The notes under the pieces were generated by a model. It saw only the letters and a list, made by a program, of their open reading frames with translations. It did no database searches and was not told where the DNA came from. From positions 13,995,957 to 14,059,956 of the forward strand of contig OX393562.1 of NCBI GenBank assembly GCA_947652115.1: a stretch of DNA of 64,000 bases, written 5' to 3'. The translations under genes were made by a program, and so were the position numbers. This DNA comes from Blastomussa wellsi (taxonomy: Eukaryota; Cnidaria; Anthozoa; Scleractinia; Plerogyridae). Below, piece after piece: positions 55,348 through 64,000 of this stretch (the first letter of the stretch is position 1; every line of letters begins with the position of its first letter).

Positions 55348-58300
55348 CAATTTTACGAGGAGACATGTGATTACTTGTTTATGGCATAGAGGGCAAACTT
55401 TTCTGGAAACTTTCAAGGTGCGTAGCTAATCTAGCGAGCGGAACGAAAACATAGCTTATTAACATCACTCGGCAAAATAACATGGTCAAAAAACGTTCAA
55501 AACACGATTAAGACGATAGTTATGTAAGCTGAAATCTTAATGAAAGTCGTGAAAATAAATAAGTTATAAGTGTGCACGCAATGAGTAATGAAAAGCGTAA
55601 TTTTATTCGCCTGTTTGTAAGCTTTGAAGATTGCCACTGCGAACTGCTTTCAAGACATGTTAATCCTTAGACATCGATAGCGAGTCCAAGCAAACTAGTA
55701 GCGATAATTTCGCTTGTTTAAGTTGACCATGTTCGTTCTCTGAACAAACACTGTGTTCTTTACTTTGGTTGCACATGGTAAAACCATTTTTGACAGAAGC
55801 AAAACGAAGAAGCGGGAAGAAGTCAGTTGGCCACCATCGCCATGAATGATTTTCATCCCAAACTCGCAGTGTCTTGCTGATTGAAGTTTTCAATGGAAAT
55901 ATCCTTCTGTTTGCCGAGATTAAGCTTTCTTCATTTAGTTTTAAGCTTCCACAAAGATTCAACTCTTTTTACACCAAATAAATCGGGAAACTGAACCAAA
56001 TTCCAAGGCGACGCACAAGCGAGCGCTGTGGTTGAAAATTTTGTTCAAAATCCCGCCGTCATGAAGCCAAATCAGTGTAGCGCGCTCAGCCAATTGGAAA
56101 CGAGAAATTTTCACGCTCGCCCAATCAGGATCAAGTAATTTTTCCCCGGCAATTACCAAAATTAATGAAAAATGCCCTCTGTCTCAGCCAATCAGCATTC
56201 AGTAATTTTGCCCTCTATGTCGTAAAGCCTAAAACAATAGACTTCAGCACAAGGCTCGGGGGTATAAATTATAGAGTTTGTGGGATTTATTCCCCGGAGC
56301 CTCGCAGTGATGTCTATTGTTTTAGGCTGAATATTAAAATATAGAAATTGGTCTATTTGTCTGTGTATAAATACAGGCAAACAGATGGATCATCTGTCCA
56401 GACAACTTATCGCGATAGTTCGCCTTGAGCCACAAACTATCATGGACAATCCGTCTAACAAACTGTAAGACACTGATAGTTCATCCCAAAGTTCGTCCCA
56501 TATTTATACTAGACGGATGATCCGTCTAGACAGATGATCTGTTCTTGACAGATGATCCGTCTCAGTCAAGTATAAATCAGGCCAATGAAGCAATTTATAG
56601 CCAGCTCTTGGCCTAACTTATAAGGACATGATATATCTGCTGGGAAACTGTCCCTTGAAGGATTCTAGCCATTTCAAGAAAAAATATCAATGTTTGGTTT
56701 TCACATAAACCTACATATTTTATTTTCCAGGACTTTGTCACTGGTCTGTCAGTATCACTTTATGGTAGCAGAGAAGAAAAAATGAAATGGGCATTCCAGT
56801 TGTATGATCTGGATGGTGATGGCTATATAACAAGAGAGGTGAGTTCCAGTAAAAAGAAAATGTAAGTTTTTACTAAATTACTGACATTTTTAATATTGTA
56901 CTTGAAAGAATACATGTTCTAAATGTTGCTTCATAATTTGTAAATTTCAAAATGACCCATCTCTCAGGAAGATTCTTCGAATGTATGTTGTTTGCAAGGG
57001 TATATTAGTTTGGAGGCATTGCTATCGGGTTTTTACTTTGTACACTGTAAAGTTTTCATTTATTTTTAAAACAATTATGTTTCATTTTTTACAGGAGATG
57101 GCCACAGTAGTTCATTCCGTTCACTGTATGATGGGGCTTGATTCAGTGCAATCAGTTAATGGTACAGAGATGAGTGTCGAGGAACAAGTGGAGAGACTGT
57201 TTGTGGTAAATACCTCACATGGCTTGAATTAAACACATGTATAACAATGCACAATATGTCATATTACTTGACTGAACTCCTGACCTATATTACATATAGC
57301 TGTTTTTTTATATAGTGCTTTGGGCGAATTGTGTAGTTATATAATATTATTATTAACGTCAGGAGCTCGCTCAGTAAAGTAATATGCATGTGCATTTTGT
57401 ATGTAACACTCCATATGTACATACAGTATATGCTTATATGAGGTTCCAGCCCTGGCCAGGTTTGTTAACGTTGTGTTCCTGGGCAAGACAAGTGCTTCTC
57501 TCATCTCGTTTCTGTAGCTCGTACTGTACATTAAGGCCTGATAGTAGTTGTTTTGTGTTGCCTTTTTAGTATTTTCAATATGCACTGGCCGCCAGTGAAA
57601 AGCATTGGTTACTTCGCTCTACTTTTCTTAGAAACGTTGGCTACTGTTTTCCTACATTTTGAAGAAATTAAAGAAAGATTCTGGCTGCCTACTTTAAATT
57701 TTATTGAAACCTCTGTCTTTTCTTTCAGTTGATGGACAAGAATAATGATGGTGTTATATCAGAAGAGGAATTCTTAGAGGGATGTGAAAAGGTAAGACTA
57801 AGGTAAATTGAGGGCTAATTCTGTATATGTGGACTGTAGAGGCATGAAAACTGTTTTTTTACAGTAACCAAATTAATTTTCTTTCATAGAATTGTGTAAG
57901 TGTGGTTACTACTGTAATTCAGTTGAATGTTATCTCCAAAGCAAATTATATTAATATGTAGATACTGAATGCAAAACATAAAACTTTAGAATGTCTGTAT
58001 TTACTGATAAACCCCCTTATTTACTTATGTCTTGGAATAATGGTAAGTTACGAATTTTTAAAAAATTACTGTATTCTGAGTCGAAATAAAGAAAATATTT
58101 TAAACATAAATAGCTTTTTAATAGTATAACATTCTCGTTATAAAAATATTTTGCACAAAGTCATTTTAAAATGCATGCATATGTATCGCCGACTTTCACA
58201 CAGTTAAAGAAATAGTTATCCAAAATGATAAAGAATATTTTAAATTTCGACTGAAGAGAGAGATATTATAAATGCGTTAAGTACTGCGTACAAGTAAAAT

Positions 58301-58548
58301 CTTTTAAATTACGTAAATATGTGCACCCGCATAAGGCGTGAGAATACGACACTAACCAATTGCCTAGCGTTCACAGCAGTTGCACTTCTATTGTAAACTA
58401 AACTTAAGTGAAGCAAACTCAGTTCAGTTGATTCAAAGATTTCAATCTTTTAACCTAATCTTCACATATTATTTACTGGTAATTGTTAATTATCTTTCAG
58501 GATGAGTCAATTAAACAGAGTTTGGCAATGTTTGACTCGGTTAGGTGA
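35803..58548 (+). CDS. Kv-channel-interacting protein (KChIP/calsenilin)-like calcium sensor, 10 exons
   Basis: Coding exons: 35803-35842, 39314-39472, 40868-40930, 47015-47136, 51976-52045, 54695-54765, 56731-56838, 57095-57205, 57729-57791, 58501-58548; 855 bases, 284 residues, all phases compatible. The start MGGAESSNKTMFQ fits N-myristoylation. Residues 14-110 are a low-complexity, Ser/Lys-rich variable region. The conserved core begins ELMSNTKFSRQELQRMYRGF, then KNECPNGTVDKDTFKRIYAQ, the degenerate first EF-hand. EF2 loop 165-176 is DNDRDGKVSFED, with Asp instead of Glu at position 12. EF3 loop 201-212 is DLDGDGYITREE and EF4 loop 251-262 is DKNNDGVISEEE, both canonical. The end DESIKQSLAMFDSVR aligns with the KChIP C-terminal helix. 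The last six exon lengths (70, 71, 108, 111, 63 and the terminal one) resemble those I recall for vertebrate KCNIP genes. Family members bind calcium and the N terminus of Kv4 channels to control their gating and traffic. An alternative within the family is frequenin/NCS-1, but the core motifs favour KChIP. Confidence 0.93.
37452..37683. repeat. Tandem duplication, 2 x 116 bases
   Basis: GCGAGGGCAACGCATCGATA starts at 37452 and again at 37568. The two units are essentially identical through GGAGAACGGACGGA, so the duplication is recent. It is in KChIP intron 1. Confidence 0.85.
37888..37985 (+). repeat. tRNA-like SINE element
   Basis: GGCTTCATAGCTCCGCAGGT and AGATCATCGC form an A-box-like 5' part, and GACTGGTTCGAATCCCATTA contains a perfect B box. 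It ends in GGATTTTTCGGGATTC. It resembles a tRNA-derived sequence very common in coral genomes. Stem mismatches argue against a functional tRNA. Confidence 0.55.
38255..38530. repeat. Dispersed repeat, also at 60990-61210
   Basis: Blocks GAGGGCGAGTAG, TTTTAGTAGAAACTCTAAA-like, ATCGTTTTCTATCGGCGAAT and AGATTCACGGATTT occur in the same order at 60990-61210. It lies in KChIP intron 1. Confidence 0.6.
39605..39663. repeat. Poly-C / poly-A low-complexity tract
   Basis: GGGGGCGCACCCCCCC followed by a run of about 18 A bases, in KChIP intron 2. It may be the tail of an old retroposed repeat. Confidence 0.6.
41588..42416. mobile_element. Harbinger-like element with GGGTGACCCT subterminal repeats, KChIP intron 3
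   Basis: Inverted ends GGGCCTGTTTACATGGAGAT and ATCTCCATGTAAACAGGCCC are flanked by TAA (41585-41587, 42417-42419), fitting the TWA duplication of Harbinger elements. Both ends contain many copies of AGGGTGACCCT and its variants, about three at the left and more than eight at the right. The centre holds a broken minus-strand reading frame. Confidence 0.8.
41793..42211 (-). pseudogene. Broken reading frame inside the Harbinger-like element
   Basis: On the minus strand one frame from about 42211 to a stop at 41989 reads LLSDCSETLYFRHFVVPKSS and DLDNPETVVGKMWKRACHM. A second frame, 41984-41793, continues DLEADLSTMYTEIHRCMAVD and ELQDMNSEEYEFYQKELEDQ. The join looks like a single frameshift. I do not recognise the protein; the second half is acidic and helical. 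It is probably element-carried or captured sequence. Confidence 0.4.
43180..43260 (+). repeat. tRNA-like SINE head
   Basis: GGTCTCAGTGGTTTAGTGGG resembles an A box and TCCTGGGATCGAGACT a B box, followed by a T-rich tail. Probably a tRNA-derived SINE in KChIP intron 3, not a working tRNA. Confidence 0.4.
43272..43826. mobile_element. TA-flanked inverted-repeat element, KChIP intron 3
   Basis: CCGTAAACACCTGCAGATAA and GCCGCA at the left are mirrored by TGCGGCTTATCTGCGGGTGT and TTACGG at the right, with TA on both sides. A TA duplication suggests a Tc1/mariner-type origin. Non-coding, 555 bases. Confidence 0.7.
45118..45701. mobile_element. TTAA-flanked element, Kolobok-like, KChIP intron 3
   Basis: TTAA (45114-45117, 45702-45705) flanks the ends GGACATTCGCGC and GGGAACGTCC, an imperfect inverted repeat. 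Internal GGGGTCACC occurs in both halves. Non-coding. Confidence 0.55.
46495..46699 (-). pseudogene. RecQ-type helicase N-terminal fragment
   Basis: The minus-strand frame reads FKEYQQQGIEDLCRKDVFIS, then APTGASKSL and ELAPFALNYMQNRGDKKMVL, ending VVA-stop. APTGASKSL matches the Walker A region of RecQ-like helicases (usually PTGAGKS; here the second Gly is Ser), and VLVVA is the start of the following strand. All later helicase motifs are missing. It looks like a captured or decayed fragment in KChIP intron 3. Confidence 0.5.
47400..47515. repeat. G-rich low-complexity tract
   Basis: GGTGGTGGGGGGGGGCAGGG and following GGGGGCAAAG / GAGGGAAG units in KChIP intron 4. No coding content. Confidence 0.6.
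47678..51005 (+). mobile_element. RTE-type non-LTR retrotransposon, full length but frameshifted
   Basis: A 14-base target duplication TAAATTAACACTGC flanks it exactly (47664-47677, 51006-51019). The 5' UTR begins CTCTCCCCGTTGACTACCGC. An AP-endonuclease part (LRLGCWNVRTL, EVRWTG, MGDLNAKIGG, DQNQIDHIII, NSDHRMV) leads to a reverse transcriptase. Its motifs include KNGKSPGMDVISAEML, NYRGISLL, QAGFRSGRGT, VDFSKAFDCI, SGVRQGCVMSG and the catalytic DYADD. A C-terminal domain (WAPEGKRKRGHPRETWRR) ends at 50990. The tail is an AAATAA-type repeat as in RTE elements. Frame breaks lie near 48275, 48380, 49785 and 50225. The second is a tandem 8-base duplication, ACTGTCAT. It sits in KChIP intron 4, sense orientation. 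Confidence 0.85.
51066..51877. mobile_element. Inverted-repeat element, second copy of the 19491-20904 family
   Basis: ATATATAGATTTAGCCAAGC, AAAAGTGGAGCTCC at the left and GGAGCTCCGCTAATATATA at the right. GGTCAGTGGTCAAC and GATACTGGTCAGCGGAT landmarks are shared with 19491-20904. Contains a short CGTCGTCGTCGT microsatellite. Confidence 0.65.
52436..53321. mobile_element. Fold-back element with arms over 100 bases, KChIP intron 5
   Basis: ACACCGAATGCAAATATGGC at the left is mirrored by GCCATATTTGCATTCGGTGT at the right. Arms continue through ACTCGGTTGTCG, GAGTCGCATGAAAGCGAGGC, TAGTCAGTCTT and GAAGCAAGAC-like blocks. The left arm is preceded by a short hairpin AAAATGGTGGC/GCCACCATTTT at 52363-52390. 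Central open frames are short and unrecognised. Confidence 0.65.
54234..54306 (+). ncRNA. Perfect 26-bp hairpin, pre-miRNA-like or minimal MITE
   Basis: GTGAGTTTTTCAAAAAGCTG plus AAATTG pairs perfectly with CAATTTCAGCTTTTTGAAAA plus ACTCAC. The loop of 21 bases contains a small GCCA/TGGC stem. It is on the sense strand of KChIP intron 5. Cnidarian miRNA precursors are often near-perfect hairpins of this size, but a minimal transposon is equally possible without expression data. Confidence 0.35.
54930..55045. repeat. TATAAGACGCACC-type mariner-like repeat fragment
   Basis: ATAGTTTTTCGGTTATAAGG, TGCACTCGGCTATAAGACGC and TTATAAGATGCACC resemble ends of Tc1/mariner-derived MITEs. The other end was not located. 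Confidence 0.4.
55207..56357. mobile_element. Composite inverted-repeat element, KChIP intron 6
   Basis: ATAGACCAATTTCGATATTT near 55207 is mirrored by ATATAGAAATTGGTCTAT ending near 56357. The right part contains the palindromic block TAAAACAATAGACTTCAG ... GTCTATTGTTTTA also seen at 20925-21060. Two abutting minus-strand frames (56159-55959 and 55962-55660) are not recognisable proteins. Confidence 0.5.
56370..56575. repeat. Palindromic GATGGATCATCTGTC-type repeat
   Basis: CAGATGGATCATCTGTC, AGACGGATGATCCGTCT, GACAGATGATCTGTT and GACAGATGATCCGTCTC are overlapping palindromes of one motif in KChIP intron 6. Confidence 0.55.
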
Positions 58549-59569
58549 AGAGATAAAGCAGCAACAGAACTGGAAAATAATATAAATAATATATAAATAC
58601 AACGGTAACAGTTGTTATTTATAAATATAATGCTTTTAAGACATTTTTCGTAGTATTTATCGTTTTCAGTACGTCTGTTAAAGTGGTCTGGTACAGAAAA
58701 AATGTGGGTAAAACTAACTTGACAACTAGTATATTATATACAACAAAAGTATATACAGTTATGATACATAAAATATCGTGCTTGGTTTAACTAAGCATAA
58801 TGAATCACAGATGTGTATAGAATTTTGACTATCCTTCTCGTTTTAATACAAGCAAATTGTCGAAAAAAAATAGGGGCGTGACACTAATTGTTCAATCATT
58901 TATTTACAAAAGTTTGTTCACTAGACGGCACTTTTTTTCCAAAAGTTCATAATATTTTAAAAGGACGACGAGTTCTTGTGAACTAATGAAATTGTGAACG
59001 ACAATGGGGCTGGGCTTCATTGCAAGACAAATGAAAATTTGATATCAGTAAAGAACTTTCATGTCTGAAAATTGTCCGTACTTTGTTAAAATAATAATAA
59101 ATTTTTATCTTACACCATCCATGGAAGTCCAAAACTTTCCAATTTCGATCACCATATTTATTAATGATCAATGCTACATGGCTATACATCTACTATTTCT
59201 TAAACAAACCATCGACCATTCTTAGTCGGAAAAATAGAATTCATATGGTAGTTGGAATGTATAGCATTAATTAAATTTTATTTATTACAGAATTCAAAAT
59301 TCAATAAATTGATGTTGATAAATTTAAACGTCATGAAAAACTGAGTAGTACAGCTGAAGTCAGGTGACGTTTTTATTTATGGATGTTCAAAGAAATGTAA
59401 CTTATTTAAAAATGAATTATTTATTGGTCAGGGTCAACTTCAATAATGCAATTCATGTTGCATTAATCTACGTGTGTATAGAAAACAGTTTTTGTTTAAT
59501 AATTTCCGGTTGTGGAGTTTTCTATTGGGTTGCATGAACCTGGGTACCAAGGGGTATACATTTAATTAG
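58549..59569. other. 3' UTR of the KChIP gene and flank
   Basis: No canonical AATAAA is visible within 100 bases of the stop; several ATATAA/TATAAAT variants occur near 58580-58640. No gene is seen on either strand. Confidence 0.4.
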
Positions 59570-59850
59570 CCATAGCCAGCTTCTTGTCCCACTTAGCCGG
59601 TTGGGCCTGTGCTCGAGGAACAAGTGGCCCTGGGGACACATGATTCCGTTGGCTGAAATCAAACAAAGGGAGTCCAATCACATCAGCTGTTTCAAAATCC
59701 CAAATCATTAGCACGTTAAAATGGTAGATGTTACTGGACTCTCTTTGTTAGATTTAAGCCAATCAAATCATGTGTCCCCAGAGCCACTTGTTCCTCGTGC
59801 ACAGGCCCAGCCGGCTAAGAGAGACAAGTGACGAGAATGTAGCTAGCCAT
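59570..59850. repeat. Long inverted repeat (hairpin element)
   Basis: Left arm 59583-59646 (CTTGTCCCACTTAGCCGG, GAGGAACAAGTGG, GGGGACACATGATT) and right arm 59764-59829 (AATCATGTGTCCCC, CCACTTGTTCCTCG, CCGGCTAAG) are about 90% complementary, with a spacer of about 118 bases. Confidence 0.75.
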
Positions 59851-60580
59851 ATTCCAAACGAGCTGAGGACTGGATGCAAATGCCTAAAATTGATTGGGTT
59901 CGATTGCGCTGAAAAGTGAATCCCACTACATGAAAAAGCATCCATGCCTTATTCAGATTGGGAAATTTGAGGCTGATTGGAGAAAAAGAATGTTAATGGC
60001 GGGTCCTTAAAAATCTCTCACACAAGAGAGTTTAGTATGGAAAGGAAGGACGCCTGTCCCTCCAACCATTCAAAGTTCTCTAAAGTATAAGATTTTCAAA
60101 AGTGTATTACGTGTTTGTGTTTACACTCTTTTCTTTTTTATAAGAATATTGTTTTTCCGGCCCAGGCTGAATATTCGTATTTTTCTGCCGATTTTAGGCT
60201 GAAAATATCCTTATGAATATTCTTACATTAAGAGTTTATCATGATACATGATTCATGCCTTTACATATGTATTACAGTACCATTGCTCGATTGGTCCTTA
60301 GCATTGGCCAATGGCTATAGTGTAGGTTTTTACCGTTTTATGTGATAGTTCTGCCGTTTAGAGAAAGACACTTGTATTGTACAGTGTATTTGCACATTTT
60401 CAACACAAAATCATATTTCTTTCAAAATCTCAGCCTTGGGTTTAAAATTTAGCAAATTTCAGCCTCGATATCCTTATAAAATATATTCTTACAAAAAAGA
60501 AAGAGTGTAACCCAATGGCACTCAAATATAATAAACATACTAATGTTTGAATGCTCTTTCCGGTGACAGGCTTAATTTTT
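59843..60580 (+). repeat. Dispersed repeat, second copy, interrupted
   Basis: Matches 17871-18215 from TAGCCAT, GAGGACTGGAT and CCTGTCCCTCCAACCAT to CTTTCCGGTGACAGGCTTAA, but carries the insertion 60124-60507. Confidence 0.75.
60124..60507. mobile_element. TA-flanked element nested in the 59843-60580 repeat
   Basis: Ends CACTCTTTTCTTTTTTATAA and ATTCTTACAAAAAAGAAAGAGTG (shown here in two overlapping parts: ATTCTTACAAAAAAG, AAAGAGTG) are inverted copies. TA lies on each side, and removal of the element plus one TA gives TTTAACCC, exactly the sequence of the uninterrupted copy at 17871-18215. Internal GGCTGAATATTC/GGCTGAAAATATCC segments are also inverted. Non-coding. Confidence 0.8.
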
Positions 60581-60989
60581 TTATTCAATTGGTTTTAAAT
60601 ATTCGTTCTCAGTCCCCTGCTCGTTTAGAACATGGCTAATTGTTGTTTTCTTCGTCGACGTTCCCAGAATACCTTGTTTTGTGCTAACATCATGTCTTAG
60701 ATGAAAAATCTAAAGGAAAGCTAAGGAGATTTGCAACGCAGGCTAATGAGAGGTGCCATGTATACCTGTATGAGTCAGAGCATTTAATAAAGAAATACAG
60801 AAAGCAGAATACAGAAGCCTTGACTGTTGAGTGAGATTTTTTCGGGTAATACTTTTCAGTTATGTACTCTGTTTTCTCACTGTTTGGGCATCCTTATTTT
60901 AACAGGGCTGGCTTGGATGAAAAATGAGTTTTGTGCTGTTCTATTAATAAAAATACATTTCCAGCAAAATTCCACGCACTGAAACATTT

Positions 60990-61210
60990 TGGGCGAGGGC
61001 GAGTAGTCTAAGTGTTTTAGTAGAAACTCTAAAGGTTACATTCCAAAAGCTACAATTTTTAATTTTTTTTAGCCAAAAATCAAGGAAAATCTTTCATTCA
61101 AAGAGCAACGCGCGCGCGATCGTTTTCTATCGGCGAATAGAAAACAGTGGGAGAACCAATCAGATTCACGGATTTCCAATAGAACACAGCTGAGTTTTTA
61201 CTAAGGAATG
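60990..61210. repeat. Dispersed repeat, copy of 38255-38530
   Basis: GGGCGAGGGCGAGTAG, TTTTAGTAGAAACTCTAAAG, ATCGTTTTCTATCGGCGAAT and CAGATTCACGGATTT match the KChIP intron 1 copy. Confidence 0.6.
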
Positions 61211-61334
61211 TTATTGTGTTACAAAGAAAAAGCCAATCAGGTGTGAGAAAACTAAACCGCAAACAGCAACGGTCATTAGTTTGTGGTTTTGAGGTTTGTT
61301 CGCGTGTCCTGAACTTTGCTGCGATTGGTCACTA

Positions 61335-61618
61335 CACTGCATGAAATGGTCCTGTATAAGGAGCCTTCCTCAAGCCGTACACACTCAGTATATCTATTGA
61401 TATAAGGACAATATAAGGACGTGGCAGGATGTATACGGTCCGTATAATGATCAGTATATTTCAGGATTGGCCAACAAAACTACCAGGATCAGTATACACT
61501 AATATAAGGAAACCGAGGTATACTGTTCATTAAGTTCAGTATACATCAGTATGCCTTTCCGTACACATTATGTATACGGTCTCATTATACCTCCGTATAC
61601 ATGCCATTTCATGCAGTG
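61335..61618. mobile_element. CACTG-ended inverted-repeat element with 3-base duplication
   Basis: CACTGCATGAAATGG and CCATTTCATGCAGTG are perfect inverted ends flanked by CTA (61332-61334, 61619-61621). CACTR ends with 3-base duplications point to the CACTA/EnSpm group. The interior is filled with GTATAC-type repeats (CAGTATAC, CCGTATAC, TGTATACGG) in both orientations. 284 bases, non-coding. Confidence 0.75.
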
Positions 61619-61621
61619 CTA

Positions 61622-64000
61622 CACAATAAACATTCCAGAAAATGTTCACGGTTTTACGGGAAATACTGTAAGCAGTTCAAACTGAAAACTGAGAAAATGT
61701 GTCGGAAAGAAGTAATAGCTGCAAGTCATCTTTTTTTTCTCGGAACCGGATCTCTGTTTGTTCTTGTCAGTTCATGTAACTGGTGGTCTCCCAAGTCTTG
61801 TCGATAGCTCCAAAGTATAGCAGCACAGAAACGCATCCTTCAGCTTTTTTTAATGTTTTCACACACTTTAGGGTTAATCCTTAAACCCAGAAGTTGAAAG
61901 TACATGTACGTTACTCATTTACATTACTCAAGACTTCACATACATCATCTGAATTTGGAGATTTAAAGAGCAGTATGGCTGAAACCGTTTTTGACTGGAT
62001 CCCATCAACTGTTCAAAAGTGGTTAATTTATTTGAATTTCAGGTTTGCAAAAGCATCAAATTGCCAGTACCTCCTGCAGGTGGCAAGCAGAGTAATTTAA
62101 ATCTTTAATCAGCCAACCCACGGTTTGACCAACTCGATGCAGATAGTGATTCGAACACGCAAGTTCTTAAAATATCGGAAGTTTTTTTGCTCTAAGTGAT
62201 CAAGTTCAGGCTCGTTGTCACAAAGATGCGATGCGATTAGTTACGGTTCGAACTACAACAATATCGTGAAACTCGCAATTACGCGATCAAGTGAGCGAAA
62301 ACACATAATAATCTATGCACTAAAATTGATAAGGATAGTTTAACCTTTTAAGCGTCTTACAGTTGATTTCAGGTTTTTCAAAACGTAATTCGCCCGTCGA
62401 TCATTCACCAAGGCGATCACAAAAGTGGAGAAAAATAAAGTGTTATGCCTGCACAAATTTGGTCAAATTTAACTTTTTTTATATATAATTAAGTCTTTAT
62501 TTGAAGTCCAGAGAGATATCAACTTAATCCCAAGCCTTACGTGCGTACATCTAGCAAGAGTGCACTTGGACGATTCATCGAATGATATTTTGAAAACCCA
62601 GGTCTATACACTGCACTTCTGTAAAGCTGTTTTTTGATACATCGATCTTTCTTATTTGTAATTTGATGTATCAAAGGCAAGTATCAATGCCTTTTAAACA
62701 ACGTGATGCATGTAGATCCTGTTTAAGGGCTTATATTAATTGAAAAGGGCCCATACAATCAGATGACCTGAAAACAAGAAAACATTTCATCTATTCGTGT
62801 GAACCAATCCGTGTTATTGACCCTCTTTTATTAATTCATTTTTTGGTTGTCGAATTAAGTTTTATTTTAATTTAAGCCTATCGGTATACGTAAAAGAGCG
62901 AAAAGAGACTGTGTCGCTTAATTGTCATTCTGCAAAAAAATCATCGGCGAAAATATTGCAACTGGAGCGTAGAGGACAAAGGGCTATTTTTAAAAAAAAA
63001 AAATGCGAAGCAAAAAATAAAAATTAATCAAGGGTAAAATTTGACTCGTACATATTACGACTGCTGAAATTGAAATTCGAAATGAAATGGACGTATTTAA
63101 GTTTCTTATGTAAATTATTATTTCCGTGATAGCTTGCTGCCGTATTAGTTGCATGTTGCGAAACACCCCGTCTTCTTTTTGTGGTTCGTTATCCGCCTTG
63201 ATTTTCCTCAGTCAATACGATCCTTGTTCCTTTAGTTTTTTTTATTTGGTGTTTTCAGTTTTCCTACCTCCCTCAGGTACAACCATTTGAGGGTTGTTCC
63301 TCAGATTGCAGAAATAATATGAAAACACTTGACATTTAGGGTGACTAACGTCCGGGTACTAATGCTTCTTCATTTTGTCTCATATGTATCTGTGTTGTTT
63401 ATTAAATTTCTGTATGGGGGACAAGAATTTATAGGACTTTTTCAGTCAGATAAAAAAAACCTACACTTAACAAATAAATCCATTGAGACTTAACGAAAGT
63501 ATGCTCTTAGAAATATGCTCTGTTATCATCAGTATATAAATACGTTATTTTAAAAGCATGTGCATGGAAATAAATTTATCACCTGCCCAGAATATCTTGA
63601 TATACACTACTGTTGACACGTTCTGAAGGTGATAACGACAGATAAACACTGTCAGACCTATTAAAAGGTTTGGGCGATTTGCATAGAGATTAGTTCCTTT
63701 GTGCTAAACGCATACCATAAACATCGGCAACACTGTCATTGAAAACTTAATGGATTATCCCGAATTTGATCACGTAACTTTTTATGCTGCGCGTTCAACA
63801 CCATTTCAAACATTCTTTCCGCCAAAAATAGAAATGAATCCATCCTACAAGATGAAAAATGGCTTCAAAAGGATATTATGTCTATTGAGAAGTCTAATAA
63901 AAATACACGATTAAAACGCCCTCGTTCAAATTTGAATGAGACATCCCGTTTCGCGTGACAATATAATTTCAGTAAATTATACAACATCCATTTCCTTGCG
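61622..64000. other. AT-rich flank, no gene seen
   Basis: The frames at 61601-61807 and 61894-62100 lack recognisable content. A small perfect 11-bp hairpin TTTGATACATC/GATGTATCAAA lies at 62633-62675. I see no further transposon ends or RNA genes. Confidence 0.4.

Noticed and set aside
55660..56159. Abutting minus-strand frames in the 55.2-56.4 kb element
   Set aside because: Looked like a possible captured gene, but no family is recognisable and the frames do not join cleanly.
1..64000. CRISPR array, operon or prokaryotic origin of the window
   Set aside because: No regularly spaced direct repeats; genes have GT/AG introns and eukaryotic promoters, and mobile elements are eukaryotic types.

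Overview
The window is AT-rich, intron-rich animal DNA packed with short inverted-repeat transposons, palindromic repeats, tRNA-like SINE heads, an RTE-type LINE and a Penelope-like fragment. Gene and repeat style suggest an anthozoan cnidarian, probably a reef coral; this rests on recognised repeat style and gene structure, not on a database match. No bacterial features, rRNA or CRISPR array are present.

Left half (1938-34726): four tandem, same-strand, five-exon genes, called A (1938-4792), B (10661-16264), C (23632-26364) and D (31093-34726). Each starts with a 7-base coding exon (ATGAAAG or ATGGCAG), then a signal-peptide exon, a short exon (87 bases in A, B and C; 108 in D), a 180-189-base helical exon and a last exon. 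Intron phases are 1-0-0-0 in all four, and the products are 220-229 residues, secreted and helix-rich. In A, B and C one cysteine at the start of the first helix and one at the C terminus are conserved. This layout is the one known for vertebrate long-chain four-helix (class I) cytokines and hormones such as erythropoietin, growth hormone and IL-6. My main proposal is that this is an undescribed cnidarian cluster of helical cytokine-like ligands. The exon models are strong; the functional reading is inference.

Right half (35803-58548): one ten-exon gene for a neuronal-calcium-sensor protein of the Kv-channel-interacting (KChIP/calsenilin) type, 284 residues, with an N-myristoylation-type start and EF-hands. 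Its large introns hold several transposons, including a complete but frameshifted RTE-type LINE (47678-51005) with a 14-base target duplication.

Mobile elements: many have clear terminal inverted repeats and target duplications. They include a 2.36-kb Harbinger-like element carrying a broken SAM-domain gene (6500-8856), a 2.2-kb hAT-like element in intron 3 of gene B (12827-15053) with a second element nested in it, TTAA-flanked palindromes, a CACTG-ended element (61335-61618), and a TA-flanked element at 60124-60507 nested in an older repeat whose empty form is also present at 17871-18215. The flanks (1-1900 and 61.6-64 kb) show no supported genes.
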